Of a DNA stretch of 64,000 bases, positions 49,023 to 61,562 are shown piece by piece. The stretch spans positions 8,496,501 to 8,560,500 of the forward strand of contig OY987269.1 of NCBI GenBank assembly GCA_963920665.1, read 5' to 3'. Made by a program: the position numbers and the translations under genes. Position 1 is the first letter of the stretch. Each line of letters opens with the position of its first letter. Source of the stretch: Straminergon stramineum (Eukaryota > Streptophyta > Bryopsida > Hypnales > Calliergonaceae). Under the pieces are notes generated by a model. It did no database searches. It was given only the letters and a program-made list of their open reading frames with translations, and was not told the DNA's origin.

Positions 49023-51394
49023 CAAGTGCAAAAAATTAGGTGGTCATGTATCCTTGACCCAATTTTTCTACTTGGGCCCAATAATTTTGAATTAGTCCTA
49101 TGTTTGTAGATTGAGACAACTTGAAATTGGGCCTAGGCTCTAACATTATATGAAATTCAACTTCATTTAGAAAATAATTTCAAGCTAGTTCTCCATATTG
49201 GGAACTAGTCCTTGCTAGCCGAAATTGAAAATTATTAAAAAATTATTTTAATATTATCCAAATAACAAAATATCTTTGAAATATTTTTTTATTATTATCC
49301 GACGTGGCTATCACCTAGCCATGTCTACAAGTTGAGTTCCCACAATTTGAGAACTCAAGGGAACTCTTAGGCTTGCTGACTACGTGAATTTCATCGAATG
49401 TGTAAAATTGTCCTTATTCTAACTCAAAACAAATCCTCATAGATGTTTTAATTTAATATTACAAACCATTCATGAAAAATCCAGATTCTTGGGGGATACT
49501 ATTTAGCATGAATGGTTGGTGTACCTATGATTTCAATTCAATCTTCATCCCCAAATGCTTTGGGAATGATAGATGTTTCATTGATAAGATATTTGGATGT
49601 CATTAGGGCTTAGGAAGAGCAAATGAATGTCAAATTGTACGGATGGTAACATTATGTATATAATTGTGATACAATTTGCATGTGATATAAAAGATTAGAG
49701 GTGTATGGGAAATGAAAACCTTCTTCAAGGGCCTCTCTTCCAATGAAAGTATTGATTGAGTCCACTACATAGGGTGAAAAAACACAAATTTCTTGTAGGA
49801 TTAGTGAAGTTGGGTCCTCCACCTTGGAATAGTAGCAAGGTATTATGTTCAAAATAGTAATATATTCATGCCAAGCAATCATGACCATAGTTGACTCAAT
49901 CTATTCACAAAGAAAATAATTTCCACTCAATTTTTTAAACTATGCTATGTTATGTGAAAATTGAGTTGTGTAGGGGTGCCTTGAATTGTTTGGGATGCAA
50001 TCTCATAAAGTTCTTCCATATGGACAATACATGACAAATTAGGAATTCTTGAAAACATCATGTTGCCTAATCAACAACTTTTCTTTCCCAAAAGTTCTAA
50101 TTTCAAAAATATTGCACTATGTGTGGATTAGCAAGAATGTTACAAAATATTCAAAAAGAATCTAATGATGTAGCAAGGATCTAGTTGGATTGGATATAGA
50201 TTTAGACATACCACATATATACAAATGAACCACACACACACGCACAGATATACATATATATATGTTTTTCTCAACCACATATATTTTGTACATATGGGGC
50301 TATTGACAAGGATGTGGATTATCTAATATCTTTTGATAACAATCTTAGTTGAAAATTGATAATGATATTTCAATTCTTTGGATTTTGAAAAAATAATTAG
50401 AAATTGGATGAAAGTTCTTGGCTTCAATTTTTTTTAATTGAGGCTTTGATAAATTATGTGACACATTGAATGACTATCTACTCATAACTACTCGCTAAGA
50501 GGAACTTTAATCCCTAAGTGTTTAGAGTCTTCTCCAAAATTGTTAGTTTGAAAAAAAATGATTACAAAGTGCTATTTGTAAGAATATTTTGGAATTGATA
50601 TACAAATGAAAATTGTAGGTTGTGAATTTTAGATTTCATCCATATGTTTAGATTATCCAATGCTTTCACCATTGTGTTTTTATAAATTTGGAAAGGTAAA
50701 TTTCAAAATTCATTCCCAATTCGATTACAAGTAAAATATTATCATTGTTTAAATAAATTTTTCTAGAATGGATTTGGAATGGGATTCTCTTCACATGGTG
50801 AATTTTTGAAATTTTTGTGTTCTTTACTCATTTTTTGCAAATCTAGTTTTGAACTAGAGTCAATGCAATTTTGGCTTGGTCAACCACTTGACATACTTCC
50901 ACATTTGTAATATTAGAAAAATATGTACTCTATTAATACGAAATCCAACCATTAGATAGGACAACAACTTGATAAAATATCTCCAATAAATTTGGATGAC
51001 TTTCATGCAAGCATGATGAAGAGTGAAACGTTCAATTTGTTTGTCATCTAAAAACTTGTTGTCAGAGTGCTCAAGTACAAATTTTTGCTATTTGGCTACA
51101 TCCAAAAGATGTTGGCTATTTTTTGCAAGGAATATTTTTATTTTATGGGGTCAGAGGAGCCAAATTATTGCAATAGCCAAATTTTACCTAGGTATCACCT
51201 ACTATTTTATATAGATATGACCAAATATCACCCAACTATCAAATGAGTATTGAAGAATCAATTGTCTCCTTGTGCAAAATGAAAAAAAATCACTGCTTAG
51301 GCTAGTTAAATGGATGAAGATAAATGCAAAATGTTTGGACAAACTGACAAAATGCATCTCCAAACCCTAATTGAGGTACAATTGATATCAAGAG
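49023..51394. other. Gene-free AT-rich stretch
   Basis: No gene is supported. A CACACACG and ATATATAT microsatellite lies at 50,231-50,262. Confidence 0.4.
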
Positions 51395-51414
51395 GATCAC
51401 CCATTTCCAATCAC

Positions 51415-52344
51415 TTAACCCTTAAAGGACCGACCTTGTGTTTTTGGCAACATAACTTTTTTGGGCGGGTACATGTGAGTGGAGATTTAACTTATTTAAG
51501 TTGAAATTTTTTTACAAGGTGTGGACAAGGAATATCTTCCATGAGTGCTAAATTTCATTTCATTTGAGTATACAAGTGAAAAGTTATGATGCAAAATGTT
51601 GTTTGTTTCTTAACTTGGGGAGCCTAGGTAGATAAGAAAAAATCACTTTTTTCAAAAATAAAAATTTGAAATTGGTTTTAGATATACATATATGGGGAAA
51701 GCTTTGAATCATTCCATTTTGATCAATGAGATGAAAGTTATGAGGAATTTTAGTTTGCAGGTAGTTATGGAGTCTCTACTCTAAAACAAACTTTGAAGTC
51801 CTTTATTTAACTCAATTTTCAATAATTTTTTAAAAGAATAAATTCAAAGGATGTGGATTGTTTATTATAAAATTACAACCATTGGGATTGGCATTTTTCA
51901 ATTCCATAATTAAATTCTTGACAATTTAGTATTTTGAATCATTCTCTACTTTTTTCTTCTTACTATTTTTTTTCAATATGTTGTGCAATTCCAAATGATT
52001 CGAAATTTTTCAAGCATATAGCCAACTTGACTTGAAGGATGAATCCAAAGATGCATCACCATTTTGAACATTTTTTCATACAAATGTGACCTTCTGAAGT
52101 GTTGCTGCCCAGTTTTTCGCAGGGCCCAAAAAATGATTTTTGTCAATTCAAATGCTAATATCTTGCAATCCTCATGGTGAAAATTTCTGAAATTTTCCCA
52201 TGTCTTTTCAAACCAATTTCATACAAGATCCTATGGTTTCATGTGTCAAAAAATGTTTTTTTTCTTAAACTTGGTACTTGTGCTAGAAATGGCAGTTTTA
52301 GAGCAGTTTTGGTGAAAACATAGTCAAGGAACTTTAGGGGTTAA
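51415..52344. mobile_element. TTAA-ended non-autonomous element, copy 3 (piggyBac-like MITE)
   Basis: 930 bp from TTAACCCTTAAAGGACC to GGAACTTTAGGGGTTAA, in reverse orientation relative to copies 1 and 2 (its right end, read on minus, matches the left end of copy 2, including TTCCTTGACTATG). Flanks outside TTAA differ from the other copies. No transposase frame. Confidence 0.72.
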
Positions 52345-52978
52345 GCAATTCAACCTATCTACAGCATGGGAAAATTTCAGGAAAAAATTTCCTTGAGTAG
52401 AGAAATAGATTTAAGGAGGATTTCATAATTTCCTAGATTTTTTCCCTTACAAGCAAAATTATCACGAATTTTTTTTGTGAAGATTCTATTTGTCCCATTC
52501 TTGATATGTAGGCAAACCTATTTCCAATCATAGGATGGTTCCAAATCGATGTACCACTTCCAATGTACACATTGTAATCATATCAACTTTTAATGTAAAA
52601 GAGATCACCCATTTCCGATCAGCCTCCCATTCTTGTAGTTTAGATTGCTCTATTTCCGATTAGATGAATTGTAGGTGACAACTCATGCATCACAGGACCC
52701 CGGACAACAAAAATGCCCAAGAGGTGTTCATTGAAAGCTTATATGATCACAACGTGTACATTGGAAGTGGTACATTGATTTTGGAACCATCCTATGATTG
52801 GAAATAGGTTTGCCCACATATCAAGAATGGGACAAATAGAATCTTCATGAAAAAAGTTTGTGACAATTTTTCTTTCAAGGTAAAAAATGTAGGAAATTAT
52901 GAAATCCTCTTGAAATTTATTTCTCTACATAGGGAAATTTTTTCCTAAATTTTTCCCATGCCGCAGATAGATTGAGTT

Positions 52979-53620
52979 GCTTGACCCCTAATTGCCCAAG
53001 GCCATTTTTGAGATTCTAGTAATTTGCTCTAAATTGAACAAAAATCCATCATTTTGATAAGTTGTATCATTTAAATAAAAATTATAACCATACAAATTCA
53101 AACTAGACATGTTAGAGATCACATGGGAAAACACAACAATATCACTTATGGATTGAAAGATTATAATGTTTGATCATGAGGGTGTTAAAACAACAAAAAT
53201 TTTAACATCCTCTTTTCACATGTCAAATCTAAAAAGTTGGTCACCAAAAAAATATGAGGTTAAAGGGCCTAACATGCATAACCCCAATCAATTTATGGGT
53301 TCTCAAAATCTACTCTAGAATTTTTTTAAATGAATTTTGAATGTGATTTTTTTCCAAGATCTAGTGTATTTGAGGCCCATTTCCAAGAGCCTCCAAGACT
53401 ACGGAAAGTCAAGATTGCAATGGACACCCTTGCACAAAATCTTATTTAGAAAAACTATAATCAATCATTTTCAAAATTGGATTTTTGATGCTAAAACTAG
53501 ACTTCAAATAGAATTTTTCAAAAATATACAAACTACTAAAAATAGAAAATTTCTTAGGTTTTATCTAACTTCAAAGTTTTCCAAACACCAAATTTTGATG
53601 CCTCGAGCATTCAGGGGTTA
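52979..53620. mobile_element. Second family of TTAA-type element, 642 bp
   Basis: The left end TTGACCCCTAATTGCCCAAGGC and right end (minus strand) TTAACCCCTGAATGCTCGAGGC form imperfect inverted termini. The interior is unrelated to copies 1-3. One TTAA has mutated to TTGA. It sits at the mirror position of copy 3 in the inverted complex. A plus-strand frame at 53,337-53,621 lacks known motifs. Confidence 0.5.
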
Positions 53621-53789
53621 AGTGATTGGAAATGGGTGATCATCCTGATACACCTCTTAGACATTTTTGTTGTCCCCAGGGTCCTATGATGCATGAGTTG
53701 TCACCTACAGTTCATCTGATCGGAAATGGAGCAGTCCAAACTACAAGAATGGGAGGCTGATCGGAAATGGGTCATCTCCTTTAGAATGT

Positions 53790-54253
53790 TTTCAAGAAAA
53801 ATTCAAATTTTAGAAGGGCGCGTCTGCGAGACAGTGACGTGCGTCTGAGCGGGAACGACGACAGCCGTCAATCAACCCCAGCCCGCCTCCAGTCTCTCGT
53901 TCATTCTCGGTTCTCTCTTTCTTTGCTGCAACTGTAAGTACTGCAGCAAAATTTGCTGGTACATCATCATCATGTTGCTGGCGGCCCAAATCGCCTCTTC
54001 ATCACTTCTCGCAACCCACCAATTTTCTTTCCTCTCAGCAACAGCCGCGAGCGTTGCTGCAGTTTCGATGAAGCCGAGATTGGTGTACTCCCGAGAGTTA
54101 GGGTTTCGATTTGGAAGCTCATGTTGTATTGAATTGTGAAGTCCGTGCCGTACAACGGAAGAATTTTATTAACTTTTATATTTAGGGTTTGGGTGGCAAA
54201 CGAGTGAGAAGAGAGAGACGGACGAGAGGGGGGACAGGTTAGGAGGTGGCTGG
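53790..54253. promoter_or_regulatory. Promoter and leader region of the nucleotidase gene
   Basis: Composition changes to GC-richer with CGTCTGCGAGACAGTGACG and TCTCTCTTTCTTTGC motifs, typical of a plant 5' leader. No TATA box is obvious. Open frames on minus here are shadows. Confidence 0.35.
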
Positions 54254-57200
54254 ATGAGTGGAGTGACAGTGGGGGGTTGGGCTCCTCATGCCCTGGTGCG
54301 TTGTTGCGCCACCTGCTGCGCCACGCCTCCAACGGTGGGCCACACCTGGATGCGGCACTTCTGGCGAGGAGGAGGCTCGCCTGCCGTGGTAGCCGCCGGG
54401 CAGCACCACCCGGCCTTTATTACTGCCAGTGGTTGTAGTTATAGTTCCTCTTCTTGTGGTATAGCTATCGGTGGGATAGGTATTGGTGGTGGTGGTGATA
54501 TTGGGAATATTCATTTTAGTTGTCGCCAGAGAGTGTCGCTGTGCACATTGCATTCTGGCTCTCTTCTGCAGAAACGGCCTTGTCACCAGGCGTTTCGTCT
54601 TCTCCACCAGCGGTAATTTACGATACTCTGTTTCTTCCCTCGCCTGTTCGTTTTAAGTTCTGATGCGTTTTTGTCTCGTTTTCTGGGCATGCGAGGGTCT
54701 TCTTAGTTTCGTTGTGGTGAATTTCGTCTCCGTTTAGTATCTCAGTGCTCTGGTTTGTGGTGGTGCGTTATACATTGTTGCAAGCATTTGCTAACTCTGT
54801 TTAGGTTCTTTGATTTTCTTCGTTCTTTTGGGTTGTCATAGATCACAAGAGCCTTCAGCGAAGGTTTTATCCAAGTTCAAGTTTTGTTTCCCTTTGAATG
54901 TGATGTACATCGTCGCATTCTGAGTGGTCAATGTGTCTGTCTGTTTTTTCCTGGATCGGGAGCTTTCTCCAAGCGGCCTCTGTTGCTCGTAGTTGAGACC
55001 GATTTGTGCGTGTTATTCTCTGTTCAGTTTGCCTGGGACTTTCACTTTTTGATCACGAGATGTGATAATTGCTCTTATAATTAACACAGTTGTGATTCAT
55101 CTTGACGTTTTGTCAAGTTCTAGGCTTTGATTTGCGTTCGTGTTGTTTTAGGACATTAGCGAGGACAGAAATCTAACCAGAGTGCTCAATCGTAGACTGG
55201 GATGCTAATGACGATCGGGTCTATGACGCTTGAACTGTGCTTTATCATTTGTTTCATTGAAATGTTAGAGGATTGTTGTGCTCGGGTTCGCTGTTCAGTA
55301 AATCAGTCCCTTTTCCATTGTGATATGCGGCTACTGCCTTGACTTGTTGCCACTGGTCACGATTTGTAGTGACGCGGGTGTCGATGAGGATTCAAGTTAT
55401 CCTTGCGCTTTGACTGGGGGGCTTATACCTCTCCTCTGAAGACAAGATACTTCCCAGACTGCTAATCCTGGTACTGAGACGCCCGTGGTGTTCCATATTT
55501 GCTTTGGTCTCATTCTTAAATTTTGCGGTTCTTATCTGCTATTGTCGGTTACTACATATGGTGCATGCATCGGAGATGATCCAAGTTATCCTTGCGCTTT
55601 GATTGGGGGGTGTTTGTGCCTCCCCTATGAAGACAAGAAACTTTCCAGATAGCTAATCCTGGTTCTGAGATGCCTTTTTGCTTCCATGTTACTTAAGTCT
55701 ATGATGCTGAAAATTTGCGTTATCTTTCCGAATGGTTGACTTCGTTGGCCTTGTGGAAATGAAATGACTGAGACCTTGCGGTGTTTCGAGAGAATGTTAT
55801 AGTAACGTAGTGCTCCTTGTAAGAAAACAAAGAGTGCTCCCTCTTTTTTTTTTTTTTTGTCTCGGAGTGCTTTTTAGGGGAGTACTACGAATTTCTTGCG
55901 TCGATTCTGCCAATCCATGTTTTTCCACTCTTTGAGTTCGAGGTCAGGATTATGTAAGGTCGGTCATTTCTATCAAGTCGTGGTCTGTTCTCTTATGTAT
56001 TGTCACTGAATTCACCGATTAATGTACTACTATCCCTTATGTGCCGCTTTTAGAAGTTCAGAAATGTGGGTTTTCTGCTGACCTTGTTAGCTTATTCTGG
56101 TCGACTTCGGTCGGAAGTTGTGTGATGAGGACTTCCAGTATTCTGTGCTGGGAAATGGACGCTAATATCATTCGATGGCTTAATATTGATATTATTCCAC
56201 CGCAAACTTCAATCACGATGAATTCTGAGACTTCGAATTTCTATTTGTTCTAAATATATTAATGGAAGGGGGTTGGAGTGGCAGGTTTGCATTGCACGGG
56301 AAATCAACAGTTCTGAGCAAGTCTACTTCTTCAATGGAGCAACATTATGTGAATACCCGCTTGACTACTCCTGTCTATCCAGATGTGGTTGTTGGTAATC
56401 CAGCGCAGCTTGAGAGAAAGAAACAAGCCATTCGGGCAGCTGGGCTATCTACTCTGCAGGTAACATTGCCTCCTTTTTTTAGTTGTTACTACCGTAACGA
56501 TTCAAGTTCCTGAAGGAGCAGGTTAGGAGTAGTGATATACTGGGAACCTATTGATCTTTAATTGTTCTGGCAGGTTATTGCAGACTTCGATATGACTCTC
56601 ACGAAGTACATGGTGAATGGCGTGCGTGGTCAAAGTAAGTATTATTACTCTAAAATTGAGATACATTCACTGACTCCTTTGCTGAGCTTAAAAGTCTGTT
56701 AGCAGATTATGTACTTTCAGCTCGGTCCATCTCAATAAGTATGTAATGTCGGAAGCAATGAATTCTGTAATATCTACTGCAGACTGAGACTTGGACTAAG
56801 ATGCAATTGGTTTTTAGACGGACGGATGCCTTGTATCCTCACAATGTTTGTATATTTATGCAGGCACACATGCTCTGTTGAAAAGCAATCCCGTATATGA
56901 CTTAAAGCGTCATGAGCTTTTTGAGCATTATTATCCCATGGAGATTTCTCCGTCCCTACCAGCTGATGTGAAAGCTAAGTACATGGAAGAATGGTACGTC
57001 CGATGAACATACTGGATTTTCTGGGGCAGAGGTGGGACTCTGATTTTACGAGCTTACAGGGACATGTGCTAGCAGATTTACTGTTGAATACCTAGTGTCG
57101 TAGCTACTTACATCTGATCATGCTTTTTGACTGCAGTATAAACACTTCTTGTTAATATCCTGAATTGCTATCACTTTCTCTATTTTGTTAGTTTGGTCTC

Positions 57201-58901
57201 TGACTTGTTTTGTTGCCTAGAATGAGTAGGTGGGGGAAGTCACACGATTTGTTACTGGAAGGTGGCCTCAACTACGAATCGATCATCTCTTCTGTTGCAA
57301 ACGCCACTATAAGTTTCCGTGAAGGAATTACTCAGTTTTTTGAGATCCTTGATGTACGTTGTCTGTTGCACTGCTCTTGCATGCATATCATAGGAAACTG
57401 GGTCTATGCAGGTGACGATGACGTCGTCGTACATTAGTTTCCATTGATATTCGCTTGCTTTGTTCAAGGTCTTCACATTGGAACATTGACTGCTTTATTA
57501 GCATAGGTTCTTTTGGATCGTTCATTTCATGTTATCACTAGACCGCGCAACCATTATCTGTCTGGCATTCATAATGGCGTTTGTTTTTTGAGAGCATTTC
57601 ATTGATATTTCACAATGACTTCCAGGAAGATGGTGTTCCGTTGCTGATATTCTCGGCTGGCCTTGCTGATATAATTGAAGAGGTATAATAAGTGGCTTTA
57701 ATTTGGTGGAAGGGTTCTTGAATGAAATTTGAATCCTCGAGTCTCTAAACTGTACTTGTATTGAGCTGAACAAATTTTTTCAACATCCGTCTGTTCAGGT
57801 ATTGCGACAGAAGCTCCATCGAGTGTTCCCGAACATAAGGGTTGTTTCTAACCGAATGGAATTTGATGATAACGGTGATTTGACAGGGTTCAAAGGTGAG
57901 TCTCCGTCACCGTGTTCCTTTTAGCGGTATATCCAATATTATACTTCTACAGTTACACTATCTTGCTATCTTGTTTCTTCTATCATTATTTTTATCCATC
58001 AACTCGTTCTCCTTTTTTTCCTTCATCAATTTCTTTACTAACTTGAGTACCTCGGTGTTTATCTCAGGTAGAATTATCCATGTATTAAACAAGAACGAGC
58101 ATGCACTGGAGATGGCAACGCCTCTACACGATGATGATGGGAATTTTGTTGGGGACAATAAGATTCCTAACGTTGGTGCAGCCATAGTGCAAGGTCGTTC
58201 AAATGTATTGCTGTTGGGTGATCATCTTGGCGACCTTGGAATGTCTGACGGAGTGGACTATGAGAATCGGATTTCTGTAGGTTTTTTGTAAGTCGCTAAA
58301 TTCCCCTTCATGTCGATGAAGTTTTCCTCGTCACCCCTTTCTAGGGCTTAGTATTTTCAGAGTTTACGAAATTGTAGATGAGCTATTCATGGGTAACTGA
58401 TCTGAAATATATTTCAGTTATTTGATGTCTCAATCTGAGTTTTCTCGGTAACATGACGTACTGCTAGACGTGCTGGTGATGATTTTTGTTTTTTAGTCTT
58501 GTATTCTTATAATTATGTTGGAACTTTGTGCACAGAAACGAGAACGTTGAGAATTGGCTGGAGACTTACAAGGATGCCTTTGATATCGTTGTCCTCGTAA
58601 GTGCTATTTTTTCTTTCATTGTTGTGTTCATTGTTTGAAAATATCTTCCTGGTAATTTATTGGTTGCAGAGAAGATTTTGCCCATAGATAAAGATTTCCA
58701 GTTCATTTCATTTTATCAACTGAAAAGTTTGACTTGACGGATCTCGAATTTGGTTTTTATTTTTGCTCTCTGGTGTTTTATGTAATGTACTCTGGCGTGG
58801 CAGACTTAGCTAGCACTAATGTTTGTCGTCGCTTTTGTTTTTTGCAGAATGATGGCACGTTAAATCCTGTCATTGGCCTCGTGAAGGAGTTGGGATCTTG
58901 A
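54254..58901 (+). CDS. Pyrimidine/cytosolic 5'-nucleotidase, NT5C3 (UMPH-1) family, 10 exons
   Basis: The family removes phosphate from pyrimidine nucleoside monophosphates, using Mg2+ and a HAD fold. Exons 54254-54612, 56285-56459, 56574-56634, 56864-56993, 57230-57353, 57626-57682, 57799-57895, 58068-58287, 58536-58596 and 58848-58901 join in phase to 445 aa. HAD motif I is DFDMTLT (nucleophile and acid Asp), motif II is FSAGLAD (Ser), the Lys region is GDLTGFKGR, and motif III is LLLGDHLGDLGMSDGV. EEWWGKSHDLL and VVSNRMEFDDNG also match the family. The first exon is a Gly/Ser/Cys/Arg-rich extension of about 120 residues, longer than in the animal enzyme, and could be an organelle-targeting peptide (inference). 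The first intron is 1.67 kb and carries two snoRNA-like units. A downstream ATG in exon 2 could give a shorter cytosolic form. Confidence 0.9.
55375..55485 (+). ncRNA. Candidate intronic box C/D snoRNA, copy 1
   Basis: An 8-bp terminal stem CGGGTGTC/GACGCCCG (one G-U pair) encloses a C box-like ATGAGGA (one mismatch from RTGATGA), an inner CTGAAGA resembling C', and a perfect D box CTGA at 55,474-55,477 directly before the stem. It lies on the sense strand inside intron 1 of the nucleotidase gene, as expected for intron-processed snoRNAs. The guide before D (GCTAATCCTGGTA) was not assigned a target. Confidence 0.6.
55567..55673 (+). ncRNA. Candidate intronic box C/D snoRNA, copy 2
   Basis: A diverged tandem copy of the 55,375 unit. 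The stem GCATC/GATGC closes a C box-like GAGATGA (one mismatch, at a different position from copy 1), an inner ATGAAGA as C', and D box CTGA at 55,665-55,668. The stem keeps pairing despite base changes, G-C to A-U and U-G to C-G. CAAGTTATCCTTGCGCTTTG and GCTAATCCTGGT are shared with copy 1. Confidence 0.62.
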
Positions 58902-61562
58902 ATTTCTCCAATATGACTTGAGTCGCCTCTGTAATGGTCACAAGTTTTTTCATGAATCATCCACGTTGTGGGTGTGATGATGATGTCTCTGAAGTGTTGA
59001 CTGCAACAAGTGCAGCTGTTGGATTGAAGCTGTTGACATAAAACATTTTTTTATAGGACTAATCAAGATCGGTTTTTTTTAGTGCTATTCATAATACAAA
59101 TAACTATCGGTATTCAAACTCGTTGTGAGTAATTCAGCTCAAAGAACCAATATTGGAATTATTCAGCTGTTTGTTTTCGACATTGTCACTGGACCTGATC
59201 TTGTTCACAATTTTCTGGCTCGTAACCTTCGTGAGTAGCACTGTAGAAGGATCGCTTGCCTCAAGCTCCAATAATGTTTTTGTGCCATCCATGACATTTT
59301 ATGAACTGGAAATGATGAATTAATCATGAAGAAAACGAAACATGAACTTAACCCTTGAACGCTGGGCTGGTGACCGTGGAAATCAGCCATTTTGGAACCG
59401 TGTGACCTCATCTACTTAATACAAATACAAAATACTCATTGGCAGTCAAACTATTGTAGAAGATCTCCCCTTTCCACCCCTAATTCCGAGGATGAATTGT
59501 TGCATCGCTGTGCTACAGAGGAGAATTTCCTGAAGTTCATCGGACAAAAACGTCCGCAGTGATGTTTAAGGTTTAAGGAACCGAGGAAATAAATTTCTTT
59601 ACTGCTGAGTGCTCAGAGCGTATTTTCCGAAATCTAGACCCTTCTGAACTCATTCCAATCAAACTATCACTCAAAATCGCTGAAAATGAGTTGCACAGAA
59701 ATTGACACTACCCTTTGGTAGTGCAGATAAGCTTGGAGCGTGTGGGGCAAAGGGCATATTATTTTACCATATCATTGAAAAGATTCTAACAGTCAAATTG
59801 GGAAATCATTCATTTCGGAGAGGTCCTGTTTGAGACGTTTGGGTGCTCATGGGTTGAATTTGAAGTTTATCCCTGCCCTCTTCATGAAGATCTCGTGCAG
59901 ACACTCTTCTGAATAGTGGCCTAAATGAGTTTCGGCCTTTCCTTTTTTTTCACTGTTTTCTTTCTCTACATGTAATAACTATGTGCAGTTTATATGTACA
60001 AACTGTAGAACTTTACATCTTCTTCCCTGAAAGGTCAGGACCTATAACCAAAGTACTTTTGCCAAAATGATCTGATTTTTGGTCTACTAGTTGCATTCTA
60101 TGTTTCTCCAAAGAAAACTGTAGAAGCAACCATCCTTCACTTTTTGGCAAAGTACCTTGAACAAATAGGAGCATTACCTTGAACCTCTCCTGTACATGAA
60201 ACCCTTGAATACGGAGTTTGTAGGTGCATCTACTGTGTCAATACTTATTGACTCGCCCACAATTCCTTGGGCAAACGTGTAGAAGAGAACCGTGCCAGGA
60301 TTTATCACTGCTTCCCCGTTCATACTCCCTCGTGTTGGGGTACAAGGTATCCATTTCTGATCACAAAGATTCCGCTCTCCGTTCCACGAAATTCCGCGAA
60401 AGAAAATCCCCAATCGGAAGCTGTCATGTCTCCAGCGAAACAGGTGAATCCAGTGTTTGACAATACCCGGAACGAAGTTAGGCAGACCTGTTTTGACCTT
60501 AAACTCGTTTGCACTAAGACCTGATTTGCACAATCATGCAGAAATATGCACGAAAATGACTTGCATTGGTTCCAACTCAGAGCTAAAGAAACAACAATTA
60601 GAATGATTCAAATGTGTTCAAAAATAACTCTTCAGCTTTAACGCTGGATTGGCAAAGCCTATCGCCGTAATTTTTCAACCATTGGACCAGATGGAGATGA
60701 GCATTTCCTGTGTCCACAGAAGTGTTGAAAGTTATTCATCAGACTCGTTTAATCCTCTGCGTCTTACCGAGTTACAGAACTACATATAGGACTAAGATTG
60801 AATTTTTTTCAAACAAAATGATACAATTAGAGATGGTTTCAAAAATAAAAGTGAAATTTCAAAGTACCAAGAGAAAGATATTAATTATCAAAGTGGGAGT
60901 CCAATCAGTACACCAAACTATTTTCTTCATTCACGTACATGACCCGTACATTCTGAAAATTCTAAATATACATATTTCTAAGATTGGGCTACGGTGCAGT
61001 GTTGGAAATGTGTACGTCCACACTACAGACTCGAAACAAAAATTCCCACAGATTCATCACAACCAATTCCGGAACTTAGAAATGCAACTAGCATCAAAAC
61101 AACACCAAGTGCACAACAGGCGGAATCGTCAAGAAAACAAAACAACAATCAAAAACTTCCTCCAACGTCTCTTTAAATTCATAATACTCAGAGCAAAGAT
61201 TGAAAGCAACTACCGAGCATAATCATTATAACATTGGGCTCTCGATCATCATAAATGAAGACTCTGTTGGAGGTAAGTGGAATAGCCATGCATCCGGGCA
61301 CAGAAAGAGAAGGTCTACCCTAGTTACCTCCTTTCGAAGGTAGACTCTGTGACAATCAGTAGCCATCGACTACTGCCAGAAGAACACCTACCAAACACTC
61401 TAAACTCTAATCCAAAAAGGGCATGGAACTCACCTCTAAAAACTCCTCAAAACTGAATGAAGTCACTGGCATGGAAGATCTCACTCAAATGGAGAGAACC
61501 ATTCGACCGCAAAGATATAGAGAAATGTTCACAAGTCGAACTCAATTCTCAGGAGGGACCAA
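58902..61562. other. Intergenic stretch between convergent nucleotidase and SETD9-like genes
   Basis: This contains the 3' untranslated regions of two convergent genes. The 59.3-60.6 kb part has moderate GC and several short frames on both strands (60,174-60,533) without recognisable domains. No further gene is supported. Confidence 0.4.

Larger units (their letters stand above)
51395..53785. repeat. Composite inverted-repeat complex with two nested TTAA elements
   Basis: The order is: arm A (GATCACCCATTTCCAATCAC, 51,395-51,414), TTAA element copy 3, arm B (52,345-52,590), core C (52,600-52,735), inverted B (52,750-52,978), a second TTAA-ended element (52,979-53,620), inverted A (53,621-53,640), and inverted C (53,640-53,785). 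B and inverted B share long near-identical stretches such as CTATCTACAGCATGGGAAAA and CATAATTTCCTA. Core C and its inverted copy share CATGCATCACAGGACCC and GCCTCCCATTCTTGTAGT. This looks like a foldback element or inverted duplication later invaded at both arms. Confidence 0.65.

Noticed and set aside
53970..54607. Minus-strand frames opposite the first nucleotidase exon
   Set aside because: Shadows of GC-rich coding and leader sequence; the plus-strand frame splices in phase to a recognised enzyme.
59349..59861. Possible further TTAA-type element (TTAACCCTTGAACG to ATGGGTTGAA)
   Set aside because: Terminal match is short and imperfect, the right end lacks TTAA, and the interior does not match other copies.
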